From positions 22,033,386 to 22,097,385 of the forward strand of contig OX344752.2 in assembly GCA_947034885.2 (NCBI GenBank): a DNA stretch of 64,000 nucleotides, given 5' to 3'. A program made the position numbers and the translations under genes. This DNA comes from Thuidium tamariscinum (taxonomy: Eukaryota > Streptophyta > Bryopsida > Hypnales > Thuidiaceae). This document shows, piece by piece, positions 25,297 through 37,598 of this stretch. Numbering within the stretch: position 1 is the stretch's first letter; each line of letters starts with the position of its first letter. The notes beneath the pieces were generated by a model that saw only the letters and a list, made by a program, of their open reading frames with translations, was not told the origin of the DNA and did no database searches.

Positions 25297-28200
25297 ACTT
25301 AGTGTGCCCTACGTGGATTCAGAAGTGAAAGAATAAAGAGCATCCTCAGTGGAGCTCTACAAGCAAACCAACACTTGGCAAAATAGAAAATAGATGCAAA
25401 TTTAATCCTAAAAGAACAAGACCAAACTCACCCAAATACTTTATCAAAAATGATTCAATTTTTTAAACCAATACATGCATTTTTCATTTTTACATTGATC
25501 ATGAAAGTCATCAATTAGACACTTTTTGGCTTCATCGTTCATTAAGGGTTAAATTTGGCAAATGTATAGTATCCTTCAAGTTCACTACATTTCATATTTG
25601 GGGAGTGTGTTGAGCCCTAAAAGTCACCTTCCAATAATATGTTTTTATGGATCTTGTACTTGATTGCAATCATGAATTTTTGTATAGTACTTGACAAGAT
25701 TCCTACAAATGATTCCTAAAAACTAAGAAAATTTGTGATTCATCTACTAAATGTTGATCAAACATATGTAAAGAATGCAATTGGATCCCTTGAATTTGGT
25801 GGGATGTGCCAATGTTGTAAGGTATCATTACTAATGTTGTTTTGCAATTGCTTCCTCTACTTACATTTCAAACTACAAATCTTGAATGGTATATATAGAT
25901 AGTCGACATGTAATTGAGAGAGGCACAAGAATGGATATGCGTACCTCATTTTGAAGCAAGAGCTTTTTATTTCAATAGGGTGAATTAGAGAGACCTATTG
26001 GAATTCCATCTTCTATGTGAATTTTGTTCCCTAAATTTTTTTTAAATGGTCACTTAATTTGGAATATTTCCTATTCAAATCTAAATGCTTTCACCACTCA
26101 AATTATTGCATTGTAGCCAAGTACTCAAGTTTAGGCAATCCATAAGATTAGGTAAGAAGTCTATCACTTAAACTTTGTTGTTGGTATATTTTTAAAAATA
26201 AATGTAAGATGACAATTTTAAATAGTTTTAGTAGAAAATAATCATTTCTAACTTATTAGGCTATCCAAACTTTCTAAATTCATTTCATTAAGTTTCATAG
26301 GCCAAAATTCTTAAATAGTTGAAATTAGGAGCCTCTATCCTATAGCACCTCGTTGAGAGTATTTGCCAATTAAAGTACAATAAACTTAAAGAGTCAATAG
26401 GTTCCAAAGCTAAACATGACTTATTTTGCAAATGACCTTTAAAATCTAAGCACCTAATTCAATTTCACTACCTAAAGTATCATAAAAATTGTTTTAGTAC
26501 ATATATGGTACTTTACCATTGTCTACCTTCAAAAGCAAGCACTAAAGATAGCACTCACTACCTAAGCCTATATCACTTAAATAGTAGAACTATCCCCAAC
26601 AAACTCTTAATTCATGCTGGTTATACAACCAACATTACATTTTTTTCTTCTTCTATTTTACCATTGGAATATTTGCGAGGACATTGTTAGCTTTAGCATT
26701 CTTATATGTGATCAAAAGCACAAACGGAGACCCTAAATTCTTTAAAAAATATTCAAAAAAATTATGTATAAATTTTAGCCATATAGAAAAGAAGAATTTC
26801 TTTGGGGGAGTTTTTTCAAAGAAGTATTTGGATAAAGTATTGATATGATTTCTACCATCTCAACAATGACAATTGTGTTAGTTGTAATGGCTTGATCTAA
26901 GTTTGGATTTCAAATTCTTCAATACATTGAGACTTGAACAATCACACATGTAATGGTTTCAATTTTGAATATTTGCTACATTTTTCACAAGGGAGAGATG
27001 ATTGCATCACTTCTAAACAACTATACATGTGTCACATAGTTTGCCACTGACCACGCTTGAAAACACCTAATTTAGCTGGGTGTTTAAAACACCTAATTTT
27101 CTACTAAAGTAGAACTACCCATAACTAATCAATTAAGGTATTCTAGATATGATTTGGTGCAATGCAAGGCAAAGTGAATATTTTGAGGGGTGCAATGATA
27201 GAAACGAATGGGATTGCAAAAACTTTGGTAATTTTATCACATGAACTAAAATTACTATGAATTTTGAAAGGCAAAAAGAGTGTTGCAAATCCATAGCCAA
27301 TGTCTAGACTCTTTCAATTACAACCATTGAAGAACTCCTTTCCGTTCATCACTTCCTACTTTCTTGCTCACTAGTTTGGAACATGTGTTTTGACTTTATT
27401 AGTCCCAACCTTGAAAAAGAAAAAAATATGCATTCCAAACACATTCCAAGCTCTGGTTGGAAATCTGTTCCAGCCTTAGTGCAAATAAATGTAGTGTGCA
27501 GGTTGGTGATGGGGTGCTAATCCATTGTGGGCGGTTCTACCTTAGTGCCAATGTGCACTAGAGCCAATGTGCACCAGTTCTTTTTCTGATGCTACTCAGA
27601 TGGACTAGAAAACGTTCAACAATTTGTTGTCAAAACTTCAATTTCCAATTCCCAATTCAAGAGGTTACAACCACCCACAAGATGCAAAGTCACATTTTGA
27701 CAAAAACAACTACTGTACCGGTGGTCCATGTCAACGCTGACCGAGACGTACGGTACCCAAACAGACCAGGCTTCGAATCCAAAAACAATGATCGAGGGCA
27801 CTCCAAGCTTATGAAATTAGGGTCCCTACGGTAAGCTCTTGCATCTAGAATGTTTCATAGTCATAGTTACAACTAAACGCAATAGCTTAAGTTCCATGAG
27901 CAATGAAAGACCTTGAATTTGAAACAGAGAAATCATTAGTAAATTGAAGAGAGCAGTTGGTGCTGAAATCAGATGATTCTGATTCAAATTGAATGAGTTA
28001 TTCATAGTCAAACTGGGCGCTGTAGACGCATATCTTTGGCCACGTGGCCGCATGGGGCCACTGTGAACGGACAAAACGAGCGGCAGCTTGCATTCACAAC
28101 CGAACGCACGCAAGTCAATGAGAAGCATGCCTATCAACGCCTAACTGTCAACCATCGGACATGATTTCCTCAACGCCAAATTTCCGAGTAATGGACACAG

Positions 28201-28382
28201 CCGATTTGCCGCAATGAATTGAGGTGCTCCAGAAATGCTGCTGCAATAGAATTGGTTCCAAACAACTACTCCCGGTCACAGGTAAGGATAGTCTAGCTAT
28301 TTGCTGTACAAACGAGGCAACGACATGGAAGAAGAACCTCTCTGAATCTAAACTTGGCGATGACTGAATGCTTACGAGTCGT
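25297..28382. other. Gene-free spacer
   Basis: AT-rich up to about 27.4 kb, then more mixed. No exon chain, RNA gene or complete element is recognisable. The short frames at 27.6-28.2 kb have no family character; the part nearest 28382 is presumably the 3' UTR of SDP6. Confidence 0.45.
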
Positions 28383-30760
28383 TCAAGCAAGCATTTTCGA
28401 ATGCTTGCCATCATCAAATTGTGCATTCCGGGCCGACTTGAAGGTCTCCAGAAACGCCTTCGCATCCTCCAGCTCCACCTTCTTCTTATGCCTGTCCCAG
28501 CCATGCTCCGCAGCCAGAATCTCAATCACTCGCGGCAACGCTCTCGTCGCCGCGTTCGTATCCAGGAACGCTAGCCGTGCTCTCCTGGCAATGAAATCAA
28601 CAACAGATTCGCAATACTCGTGGCGCGCGCAGTAAGCCACCTCCGCTTCCAAGTAAGGGTAGCCGTGCGCCAGGCGCTTGCCCAACCCTTCTGATTGTGC
28701 AATCTCCGCAACACGAGGCGCCAAGCCTCCATAGGAATCCACCAAGTGCTTCGCAGCGGCGGAGTCCATGGCTCCAGGCACAATCTTACCCCCATAGCTC
28801 CTCTTCATGCGCAAGTAGCTCTGTGAGAGCACGGTGAAGAATGCAGGGTACCAGTCATACGCTCCCATCAAGGGCAACCCGTGGGTTAAGCAATCTTGCG
28901 ACGGTTGGAGCGACCCAGTCTTGACAGCTGCGTTCACGGCGTCCTCCGCCATGCTCCGGTAAGTCGTCCACTTGCCCCCTGTCACGGTGACCAAGCCATC
29001 GGGATCCACACAGACGACATGATCTCTTGAGATTGACGCCGTGTCTGTGTCTTTCACATTGGGATCAGTCGCCAAGGGACGAATCCCACTCCACGCCGAC
29101 ATGACGTCTGATCTCCGCACCTTTACAGTGAGGTAGTCGCTGATGGCATCCAAAATGAACTGAATCTCCTCCTCGTGGGGCTCAGGGCGCATGCTCAGGG
29201 GGGCAGCAGAGTCTGTGGTACCCGCCACGGTACGTCCCAACCAAGGCAACATGAATACCACCCGGCCGTCCTTGGTCTTGGGCACAATCAGCCCCATGTG
29301 GTCCGGGGAGTAGTAATCGGGCAACACGACGTGCACACCACTGGAGGGGGAGATGATTTGGGATGGCTTCCCCTCTGCCATGCTCCGGACGTCGTCACAG
29401 AATGGACCTGTACAGTGATGGTTGAATATAGCAAACCCTCTAACACAACAATCTTACATCTACAAAAGAGTGTAGAATTCGCACATCTATTACTGCTTTT
29501 AGCAGCTTGTGCTGTTTATGAATATCACATTGGAACCAATGTCAATAACAGAGTATAAAATTTCCATTGCATGAGGAGTGCTATTAGCCGTTTATGCTCT
29601 TTTATGAAGATCACATTTGGAACCAATGGTGATACCAGAATGTAACATTCGTAGTACATTAGCGGTGCTTTTAGCGGCTTGCCCTGTATACGAATATCAC
29701 ATTTGGAACGACAAGACCTGCGTAGTGGTCTAAAATGTGGCTTAACATATCAAAACATCTACCCACAAAACTCCAGAATGATACAAAAGATGTGAAAACC
29801 ACAGTGAAATCTCAGCACACTTAGAAGCGATTATAGCAGCAGCTTGAGCTATTTAAGAAAATTCACATTACCTGCAGCGTTGACGACGACTTTCGCATAC
29901 ACATCAAACTCCTTGTTCGTCAGATTGTTGCGAATGCGCGCTCCCACGATGGTACCCGTCTTGGGATCCTTCTTGAGCGCCACGGCTTCCGCATGATTCA
30001 ACACCGCCGCCCCTGCTAATGCCGCCGTGCACGCAATCGCGACATTCAACCTAGAATCGTTCATCTGCCCATCATAGTACACCACCGTCCCTTTTAGCGT
30101 CTTCTGCAGGCTATTCTCCACCGCCAGCGTGGGGAACGCTTCCAAGGACTCCTTTTTGGAGAAGTATCGTGACAGATGCAGCATGCGCGTCCCTGCGACC
30201 AGATCATACGCCTTGAGTCCCACCCAGTAGTACGGCAGCTCCCACCACTCGTAGCAAGGGGTCATGGTGGGCAAGGACTTGCACAGATGCGGCGCGTTTT
30301 GCAGGATCTGCGCCCGCTCTTCCAGCGCGTGCACGACGAGTTTGAATTGCCCGTAGTCCAGTTTCCAAAATGCTTTCTCCAAGTAGCGGATCCCGCCGTG
30401 GACAAGCTTGGTGGAGCGGGAGGATGTGCCGGCGGCGAAGTCATCGCGTTCTACTAAGCCGACGCGCAAGCCGCGAGTCACGGCGTCCAATGCCACGCCC
30501 GAGCCGGTGGCGCCACCGCCGATGACGAGGATGTCGTAAGGGTTGGAGGGGGTCGTACCGCGTAAACGCATCTCCTGGACGCTGCGATGGGGGACTTTCC
30601 AATCGGTGGATGCCATGTTGGAAGCCACGGCCGAGGCGGCCTCCCCTTGGGGTTGAACGGGGTGGCTGGAGCTCACGGAAGAGCTCGTCCAGGCGGCGAT
30701 GGCGGTCGTGGCGAGGGCGCCACCAATCAAGGCCCTGCGAAAGCGCGATACGCCCGCCAT
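28383..30760 (-). CDS. SDP6: FAD-dependent glycerol-3-phosphate dehydrogenase, mitochondrial
   Basis: Two exons (29872-30760 and 28383-29407, one phase-1 intron with GT-AG ends) encode 637 aa, close to the plant SDP6 length. The enzyme oxidises glycerol-3-phosphate to dihydroxyacetone phosphate at the outer face of the inner mitochondrial membrane and passes electrons via FAD to ubiquinone. Residues 1-50 form a basic presequence with a hydrophobic stretch (about 11-25). The FAD Rossmann motif VIGGGATGSG lies at 79-88, and the family signature SSRSTKLVHGGIRYLE at about 113-128. The second exon carries the substrate/FAD region (WSGIRPLATDP, then VTVTGGKWTTYRSMAEDAV) and the C-terminal DAO domain. 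There are no EF-hands, as in plants and unlike animal GPD2. Exons are much GC-richer than the neighbourhood, which opens long antisense frames; I regard those as artefacts. Identification is firm. Confidence 0.95.
29434..29872. repeat. 86-bp tandem repeats filling the SDP6 intron
   Basis: The phrase ATCACATTTGGAAC (or ATCACATTGGAAC) recurs at about 29523, 29609 and 29695, an 86-bp period, each preceded by a variant of CTTTTAGCAGCTTGTGCTG. A fourth, partial copy (TTATAGCAGCAGCTTGAGCT, then TTCACATTACCTGCAG) abuts the splice donor at 29871. One copy between is lost or diverged. The intron thus seems to have grown by tandem duplication. Confidence 0.55.
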
Positions 30761-31354
30761 GGTGATCTAATGACAATTCACAACACGAAAGTGATCAGAT
30801 TCACAAGCTGGTAACGCAATCTGCAATTCCGTGCTTCTACAGAATTCACCCTCCCCGTCTCAAAACCTCGTCCACCAAACCCCAAATTCGAAACCCCTTC
30901 AATGTAATCACAACCAATTTCACGACATAGAACCCAAGCAATTGTTCTGATCACGAGCACCACTGCGACTAGGCCAGACGCAAGAGCATGAGGGGTACAA
31001 ACTAAATGATCACTCCAAACAAACCAAGAGGAGAAGAAGCAAAGATTGAAAAGGGAAAAAAACCCAAAAAAAAACAGAAAGTCAAATCAAAACTTCAATT
31101 AATTTCAAAACGATCACAACCGATATCGCAACATGGATCCCGAGCTTTTGTTCTGTCCACGAGCAACACAGCGACTGAGCCAAGCATCAAGGGACGAGGA
31201 GTAAAGTGAGAACCAAATCGACAAAACATACCAAGACAAGCGCGCAACGATCGACGCGTTCGAGGCGGAGATTCTCGTCGTTGCAGCACCAAACTAAGCC
31301 AAACTTTCTGATGAGCAGCGCATCTGGCCCAACCACGCCATCGCCAATTCAGCT

Positions 31355-31368
31355 CCCTAAACCCTAAA
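31355..31368. promoter_or_regulatory. Double telo-box (CCCTAAACCCTAAA) upstream of SDP6
   Basis: Two consecutive CCCTAAA units, the Arabidopsis-type telomere heptamer, lie about 600 bp upstream of the SDP6 ATG. Short telo-boxes (AAACCCTA) are known cis-elements near plant transcription starts. A regulatory role here is inferred from position only. Confidence 0.35.
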
Positions 31369-32146
31369 CATCCCCTCCCCCAACAACTGCACCTCTCCAC
31401 CAAATTCCCTCCCCTGAAGCTGCAATTGTGGCGACTTCGAGTCACGAAAATGCAGAGGCTACATGTCTACCATCACTGGCAGGGATCCACAGGGATCTCC
31501 GGAGCAAATTCGCAGAAACGAAGCATTCTGATTGCAGAGCATCTGAAACCCACCAATTGCTATTTCAAACTTCGCTTGCTGTCAAAATTCTTTGGAAGGG
31601 GGAAGAGGAAGGGGAAGGATGATGAGAGTCTTGGAATTCAAAGTAAAGACGAGTCCGGAGCGGGCGATGGCCGGACTGTTTCCGGGCTTTATTGCCGCTG
31701 CACCGACTCTCGGTTTTATCTACCCCTACAATAGAGGCTACGCAGACTGTGCTCCATTATTAGGTTAGGCACTTCAGTTTTCACAGACCAATAGTGAGGA
31801 TCAGCTTTTTGGGTTTTTTTTTCATTTTTCATAAAGGCGATGTTAAATTGATGTTGAAGTGGTGCTCCAAATTTTAACATTCATCCACATATTGGATAAA
31901 AAATATCAAATTATCACATGAACATACTCCTAATTTCAAGCACAATTTGTCAATTTCATCCAAATTTTTTTTATCAATACAAAGTTTTTATGGTGAAAAA
32001 CTTCATGTTTTTTTGTAATTTTTAGTACATTGATTTTTCTGGTGCATTCTGGCACAAAAAAGTTTAAAAGAAAAGAAACCTTGGTGAGGATGAAGTCTTT
32101 CTAACAAAAGTATGTATAAAAAGTGTTACTTATAAGGACACTATTA

Positions 32147-32285
32147 GGGGTGTTTCACACTATGGCTGTCCAAGTCGAGAGGCCATAGTTTTCTCAAATG
32201 TGATTGGTGAAAATCATGGTTTTTCAAATCTGATTGGTGGAATTGAAGGCCTCTCGACTTGGACGGCCATAGTGTGAAACACCCT
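32147..32285. mobile_element. 139-bp hairpin MITE, Tourist/Harbinger-like
   Basis: Near-perfect terminal inverted repeats of about 37 bp (left GGGGTGTTTCACACTATGG, right CCATAGTGTGAAACACCCT) enclose a short centre. The flanks can be read as a TTA duplication (32144-32146 and 32286-32288), which with the GGGTGTTT tip fits PIF/Harbinger-type MITEs. Tip boundaries are uncertain by one base. Confidence 0.65.
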
Positions 32286-33759
32286 TTAGATACCAAGATT
32301 TAAAAATTTGACAAGTCTTGACTCAAATGGAAAGTCTTGGGTAGAAAATAGCAAATGTAGATTGTTTAGTTAAAAAAACATGTGTCTAATATAGGTCTTA
32401 TCTACCAACCTCAAAAACCAAATTAGTTTTTGTTGTTGTTTTGTTGTTTTTACCTAGTTATTTGGCCTTTTGTTCTTAGCTATGGTAGCATATTTTTTTC
32501 ACTTAAGCATTCCACTTGTTTCTTTTGTTTAAGAAATTTTTTTTTGGTACATCCTTGAAATTGGCTTTGCATCGATTTTTTCCATTTTAAACCTCATTTT
32601 CATCGCTATCTTCATCCCTCTACAAAAAGATAAAGCATTCTAGAGCTCATTAGTATTTTCTTTTAGTGAATTTTTGCCAAAATCTTTACTTTGTTCTTGT
32701 ATTGGCTACCTATAAGAAAGGAAGAAATTGGATGCAATTGCCAAAAATGCTTATTTGGACAATTTTAGGACCAAAATTAATTTAACTAGTATGACACCCA
32801 CTATATAGTACTCTCAACATCACACTTGCATGTCACATGACATCTTCCTCATTATAAAAAAGAACCATTTCACCATTAATCAAAGACTTTCTAGCTTCCG
32901 AGGGTGCATTCACATCTTGAAAAAGGGTAATTTTAACACCTTGATCTAATTGGGATTATTTTATCCCTCCACAAAAATAAGATATTCTACTCCAACACAA
33001 AAGTGCCCTTCCAAGAATGAATTTTGCATTGTCACCATTTCCTACATATAACAACCAACATCAAAGTCATTAACCACCTCAATGATAGGCACTCACATAG
33101 AAATGATTTTTTTTGTACGTTATTGATTTCTACATAAACAAATATAGTCATCCACTAAAAAAAATTGTATCTTTCACATCATTTCAGGGTGCTTAGACCA
33201 AGTGGTCCGCCATTGACGAGAGACCACTATGATGAAAGAACTTCTCTTAGTGACTTCCTTTTTCTATTTTGAATGCAACTTGGCCTCTTGCACTATCGAC
33301 CCTTGGGTAGGACTATTTCTCGATTGGAATTACTCTTTGGCATCTTTCTGCAAGCTTGTACTCAAGAAATAATTTGAGAGGCCCATTCCTTGATGAGATT
33401 CACCACAGAACCACAGAATGAGTTGGAAACTGATAAGATCGAATAACAGCGATAGAATCACTTCAGAATGTGCGAAGTAGAAGACCTACTGCATGTAAAA
33501 ATCATCAGCATACAACCGGAAGTCCTCCAGTTTCATCACTCCAAAACCATTCAGTGGTGCATATCACTGAGCAGCCTTCATAAACAGCTCGTGAATCTTG
33601 TATTGCAGGTTTTGGCATTAGTGGCACTTCCGAATTCTAATCATCTAGCTGTCGCATTGTAAAATCTAAATGCAAGCCAGAGCTACACCTGGCTTGTGTA
33701 GAGACAGTCGCCGCATCTCCTAACGCTACCGATTCGCGGCTCCACGTCGATGTAAGAGA

Positions 33760-36700
33760 TTACGGATTCTCAAATCCGAAAACTCTAAAAACTCCTGTAA
33801 GCCACAGTACATCGTTAGGTTTCAATTGATCCAATTATTTAAAATAAAAACTCACCCACAGAACTACCATCTCAAGAACAGTGAAGCAGACGTACTCCTA
33901 AGTTGCAAGAGAAATCAGCAGATTTATATAACAGAATAAGATCATAAAAATGGCATCATATCAAGAGGTAAGCGTAGCAGGAATGGCATGCCTTCATCAG
34001 TTTGATACTTGTTCTTGTCATCAGCAGCAAATGCCAATAGGTTAAACTTTGGATTCCATTCCACGCTGTTCATTGCTGCTCGGCAAGGTATTTGGTACAC
34101 TGATCGTCCAACGTCCACCTCGGCCTGCAGCGCAGTAAAATGCACATGTGAAAGAATATAAAACTCCAGTCATGACCATATGGGAATCCACGCAGACCTC
34201 GAAGGAATGATGATGACAATGAAGAGCCGTGTGACAAAGAAAGACCGAGGAGAAAACACAGACGAAGAAAAACAAGATATAAATGAAAGAAACGAACTAA
34301 ATTCCGAACATGGTAATATAGCTGAACAGCCCGAAAGCAGTGACGGACGATAATCCCTATGTTGCCAAATTCTCAAAGGCTTCAACGTCACGAAAGAACT
34401 GATGTTCGAGGGAACATCTCCGACTTCGACTTCTAGAATGTCAAGATGAGGGCAATTACGATATCAATAAAAAGATCTTCACTCGCTGAAGCAATATATT
34501 GTCCGTCATGATTGAAGCTAATTGTGCGCACGGGCCACCTAAGAAGAGAACAGAAAGATACAAGAATGTCAGCGAAGTGATAAACCTGATGGATATTGAT
34601 TTGTAATATTTAATCTCCTCTTTACAAAACTGTATTATTCTAGATTCGGAAGATAAATCCTTCAAGACGTGTTCTACGAACGAAAAGACTAGAAAACCAC
34701 AAAGGAAAAATAGACAAAACTCACTCAAGTTTGGTAAAAGTTCGCACGCACAACATCTCAGAGACATCCCATAGACTAACTAATGCATCTGCACTCCCGA
34801 CAGCCAGGTACCTGGGACATAAGTTGCAACCTTTGCTGTCAAACACTGCCCATGCAATTGCCAATCAGGCAAGATGATATTCAAGGAGTAAAGCAAGGAA
34901 AAAACATCTAGGTTCGAAGAAAAACCTTCCAGTAGGATCGATTGCAATGCAGTAACAACCAGCTGTATGTGCAACCAGTGTTTGTAAAGTCTGCAAAGAG
35001 GGATACTCAAGAACCTCGACAGTCCCTGGGTAATGAACGCAAAAAGTAAGTACTAATGACTATGAAGAGGACAAAGATCATGCTAGCAAATTCGTAAAAA
35101 AACAACATTCTGCAGATCATAGAAAGGGCAATGCTGCCACTTGAGGCAAAATAGAAGAATTAAACTCCTACACGAAGAACTTTACAAAGAGCTGGACACT
35201 AAAAAACGGCGATGGAAAATGCCTTGGGTTACAATATCAACTAACCATTCCCTGTTGTGAGGAAGAAGAGCTCGCCAGTTGTATTCCACGCAATTTCGTT
35301 AACCTGTGAAAGCCAAGCATTGTTCAGGTCCCTACTAATGGCTGACTTACAAATCCAAGTTAATTCTTGGTGAACCACAATCTTCAGCACAATCAATAAA
35401 ATTCATACTAGGAGATGCAAAATGACGACAAAATACCCCACAAGTACACCAGCTGGTTATAACTAGCATACCTCATAAGTAAATTTGCGTTTCTGGATAG
35501 CCTTAAACTTACGAACATCAATAATAGTAAGCTCATCATCCTGCAGTGAAGACATAGAGCTTTAACATTGAGTAAGCAAAGATCCTTGGTACCTCTAGCT
35601 TCACAAGTGTAGGAGCAAGTAATAGAGGGTCCAGGAAGGCTCATTACGAATGCTTTTGAGACTTTATGAAAAGAATACCATGTATGCATTTCGCGAATCT
35701 AGATTATAGCCTTTACAAGGAAGAAAGCCCAAACAAAGTTTATTCCACCCAAATATAAGTGGGCAGTACTAAAAACCTGGCGTCCTGCCCAGAGTGCCAC
35801 TCTTATATGGCGAAATATGGAACAGCGGTGTCGGAACTTACTCGATTACCAACAGCGATGTGACTACCGTCAGGCTTATAGGTAATATTGATGTTCTCTC
35901 CACTCAATTCAACTTGTTGAGAGCATTTTCCGGCTGCAACAAGCACAGCCAGCATCATATCCATTAAAAACCCATCATTCTCCAGCTTACCAGAAAAAAT
36001 GGAGATGCATCAAATAAGGGGCATGCAGATGATGAGTGCAAAGAGGAGAAATGGAGTCACAAGACTAGTCAAGCACTACCATATGATAAAAATTCAGCAA
36101 AAAGAGCATTTTTGAACAGCTGATAAAAGCAGACGAGGTGGGTAAAGCTAGAGAGTACATTGATAAATACTCACTGCGGGCATCCCAGAGACGCACTGTC
36201 TTATCACCCGATGCCGTAGCTAACAAATCCGCATGCTTGGGGTCCCAACATAGTTGATCAACACTGTCTGTGTGCCCCTTCAACTCCATATCCTTTTGCT
36301 TACTCTGTTCCCGTAAAACCCCTCTATTAATCAACAAGAACTTAACAGGTTACGTTATTAGAAAAGAGAGGGTACAATGGAGCCAAAATATAAAGAAAAG
36401 TTCCATACATGACCATGAGGTTCAATATGCCAGATTCGTGCAGTCTGATCCACAGAGCCCGATGCCAACTTCTTGCCAGAACAATTCCATGCCACTGAAT
36501 GCACCTGAAGACGTACCAAAAACGATCGAAACCGATAGAAATCATCAGTAGAAATCCCGTTACAAAAGTCAATGTAGCTACCGTCTACACCCAGATGATA
36601 TGAATCGAATGTACATGATCATGAGCCGCTCACAATTCGTCTTCACTCAAGTTCATCAATAGAGTCTGTTAAGCTCGGTTACTACCGATTCAATAATAGA

Positions 36701-37598
36701 TAAAACGGACCCTTTCATCGGTGATTTCTGTGAAGGTGCTATAGTCACCCATTGCAGGGGGGTTAGGGTTTAAAAAAATAAAGATTCAACAAATTCCAAG
36801 CTCTCCCTGCTGGGGCATGATAACTTCTAGAACCAGTAACAAAGATCAAAACTGCAATATCCGAGGATTCTCCATCATGAACTCGCCAGAAGTGGATGAA
36901 TAGGGGACAATAAATAAATTATATAGATGAGACCATCACGCAAATGATTCAACCTAAAATCTCAAGGTCACGGCTGACCAACAACCAGATCATGCTTACT
37001 GTCGGATCTATATCATCATTATATTTTCGTCAGAATCATTGTGTTTTATTACATTTAGTTAAGGTAGGAGTACTTAATGCGACATACGCCTAAATTCGAC
37101 ACCCTAAAATCTTGCATATTGTTTTGAGAGTAGGTTCTAAGACCTCTACCAATGAGATATACTTTTGCGGCATTGAAATCCCCTACCAATTGCGAACAAG
37201 AAGCACTAAAAATTTAGTCAGTCTAATGCTGAGAACTATACTCAGCGGTTAAAATGTCGCGTGTAGGTGTGACTACCTTATTGTTCCCAACCCTAGGCTC
37301 ACAAAATAACACTTGCAGATGTGATTTGAGGGAGGCCACTGCTGACGAACGTCACAGTAAGTCCAAGTGGAAGCGAAATTAGGAGAATTGGGATGTCTGC
37401 TTCAAGTGATTAGTTATATTCTAAGTCTTCTAGGGTAAACGTACTGTATTAACACGCCAAAAAATAAAAATAAAAACAAAAACGTACCTTCTTCTTATGA
37501 CCTAGAAACTCCCGCGTGTGCAAGTTCCTGAACAAGGATTTCCCAGTAGGAGGAGCGGATGGAGTCGGCGACACATCCACTACCTCCGCAGTCGACAT
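33760..37598 (-). CDS. THO3: THO complex subunit 3 (TEX1), WD40 protein
   Basis: Eleven exons join in phase: 37488-37598, 36409-36504, 36175-36304, 35842-35933, 35472-35540, 35246-35303, 34926-35025, 34725-34811, 34460-34538, 33992-34124 and 33760-33794. The product is 329 aa, close to the plant THO3 length, and consists of WD40 repeats: LFRNLHTREFLGHKKK leads into LASGSVDQTARIWHIEPHGH, then KGHTDSVDQLCWDPKHADLL, SGENINITYKPDGSH, TAGCYCIAIDPTGR, YIASASEDLFIDI and QIPCRAAMNSVEWNPKFNLL, ending GVFRVFGFENP. THO3 is part of the nuclear THO/TREX complex that packages mRNA for export and affects small-RNA precursors. The last intron appears to start with GC (AAG|GCATGC at 33992); reading through instead gives a short unrelated tail ending at 33942. 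The family-typical GVFRIFGF ending supports the GC-AG splice. Each exon carries roughly one WD40 half-repeat. Confidence 0.93.

Larger units (their letters stand above)
30761..33759. other. SDP6 upstream region and spacer
   Basis: This 3-kb stretch separates the SDP6 start from the THO3 stop. The first kilobase is compositionally mixed and is probably SDP6 promoter and 5' UTR, including a double telo-box at 31355-31368. From 31750 it is AT-rich and holds a 139-bp hairpin MITE. No further gene is visible. Confidence 0.45.

Noticed and set aside
29175..29558. Plus-strand frames opposite SDP6 (also 28354-28635, 30176-30457 and 30587-30814)
   Set aside because: Antisense shadows of a GC-rich coding exon, with no family similarity.
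31006..31734. Plus-strand frames (Lys-rich 67 codons and others) between SDP6 and THO3
   Set aside because: Low-complexity or unrecognisable, with no splice chain; consistent with the SDP6 5' region.
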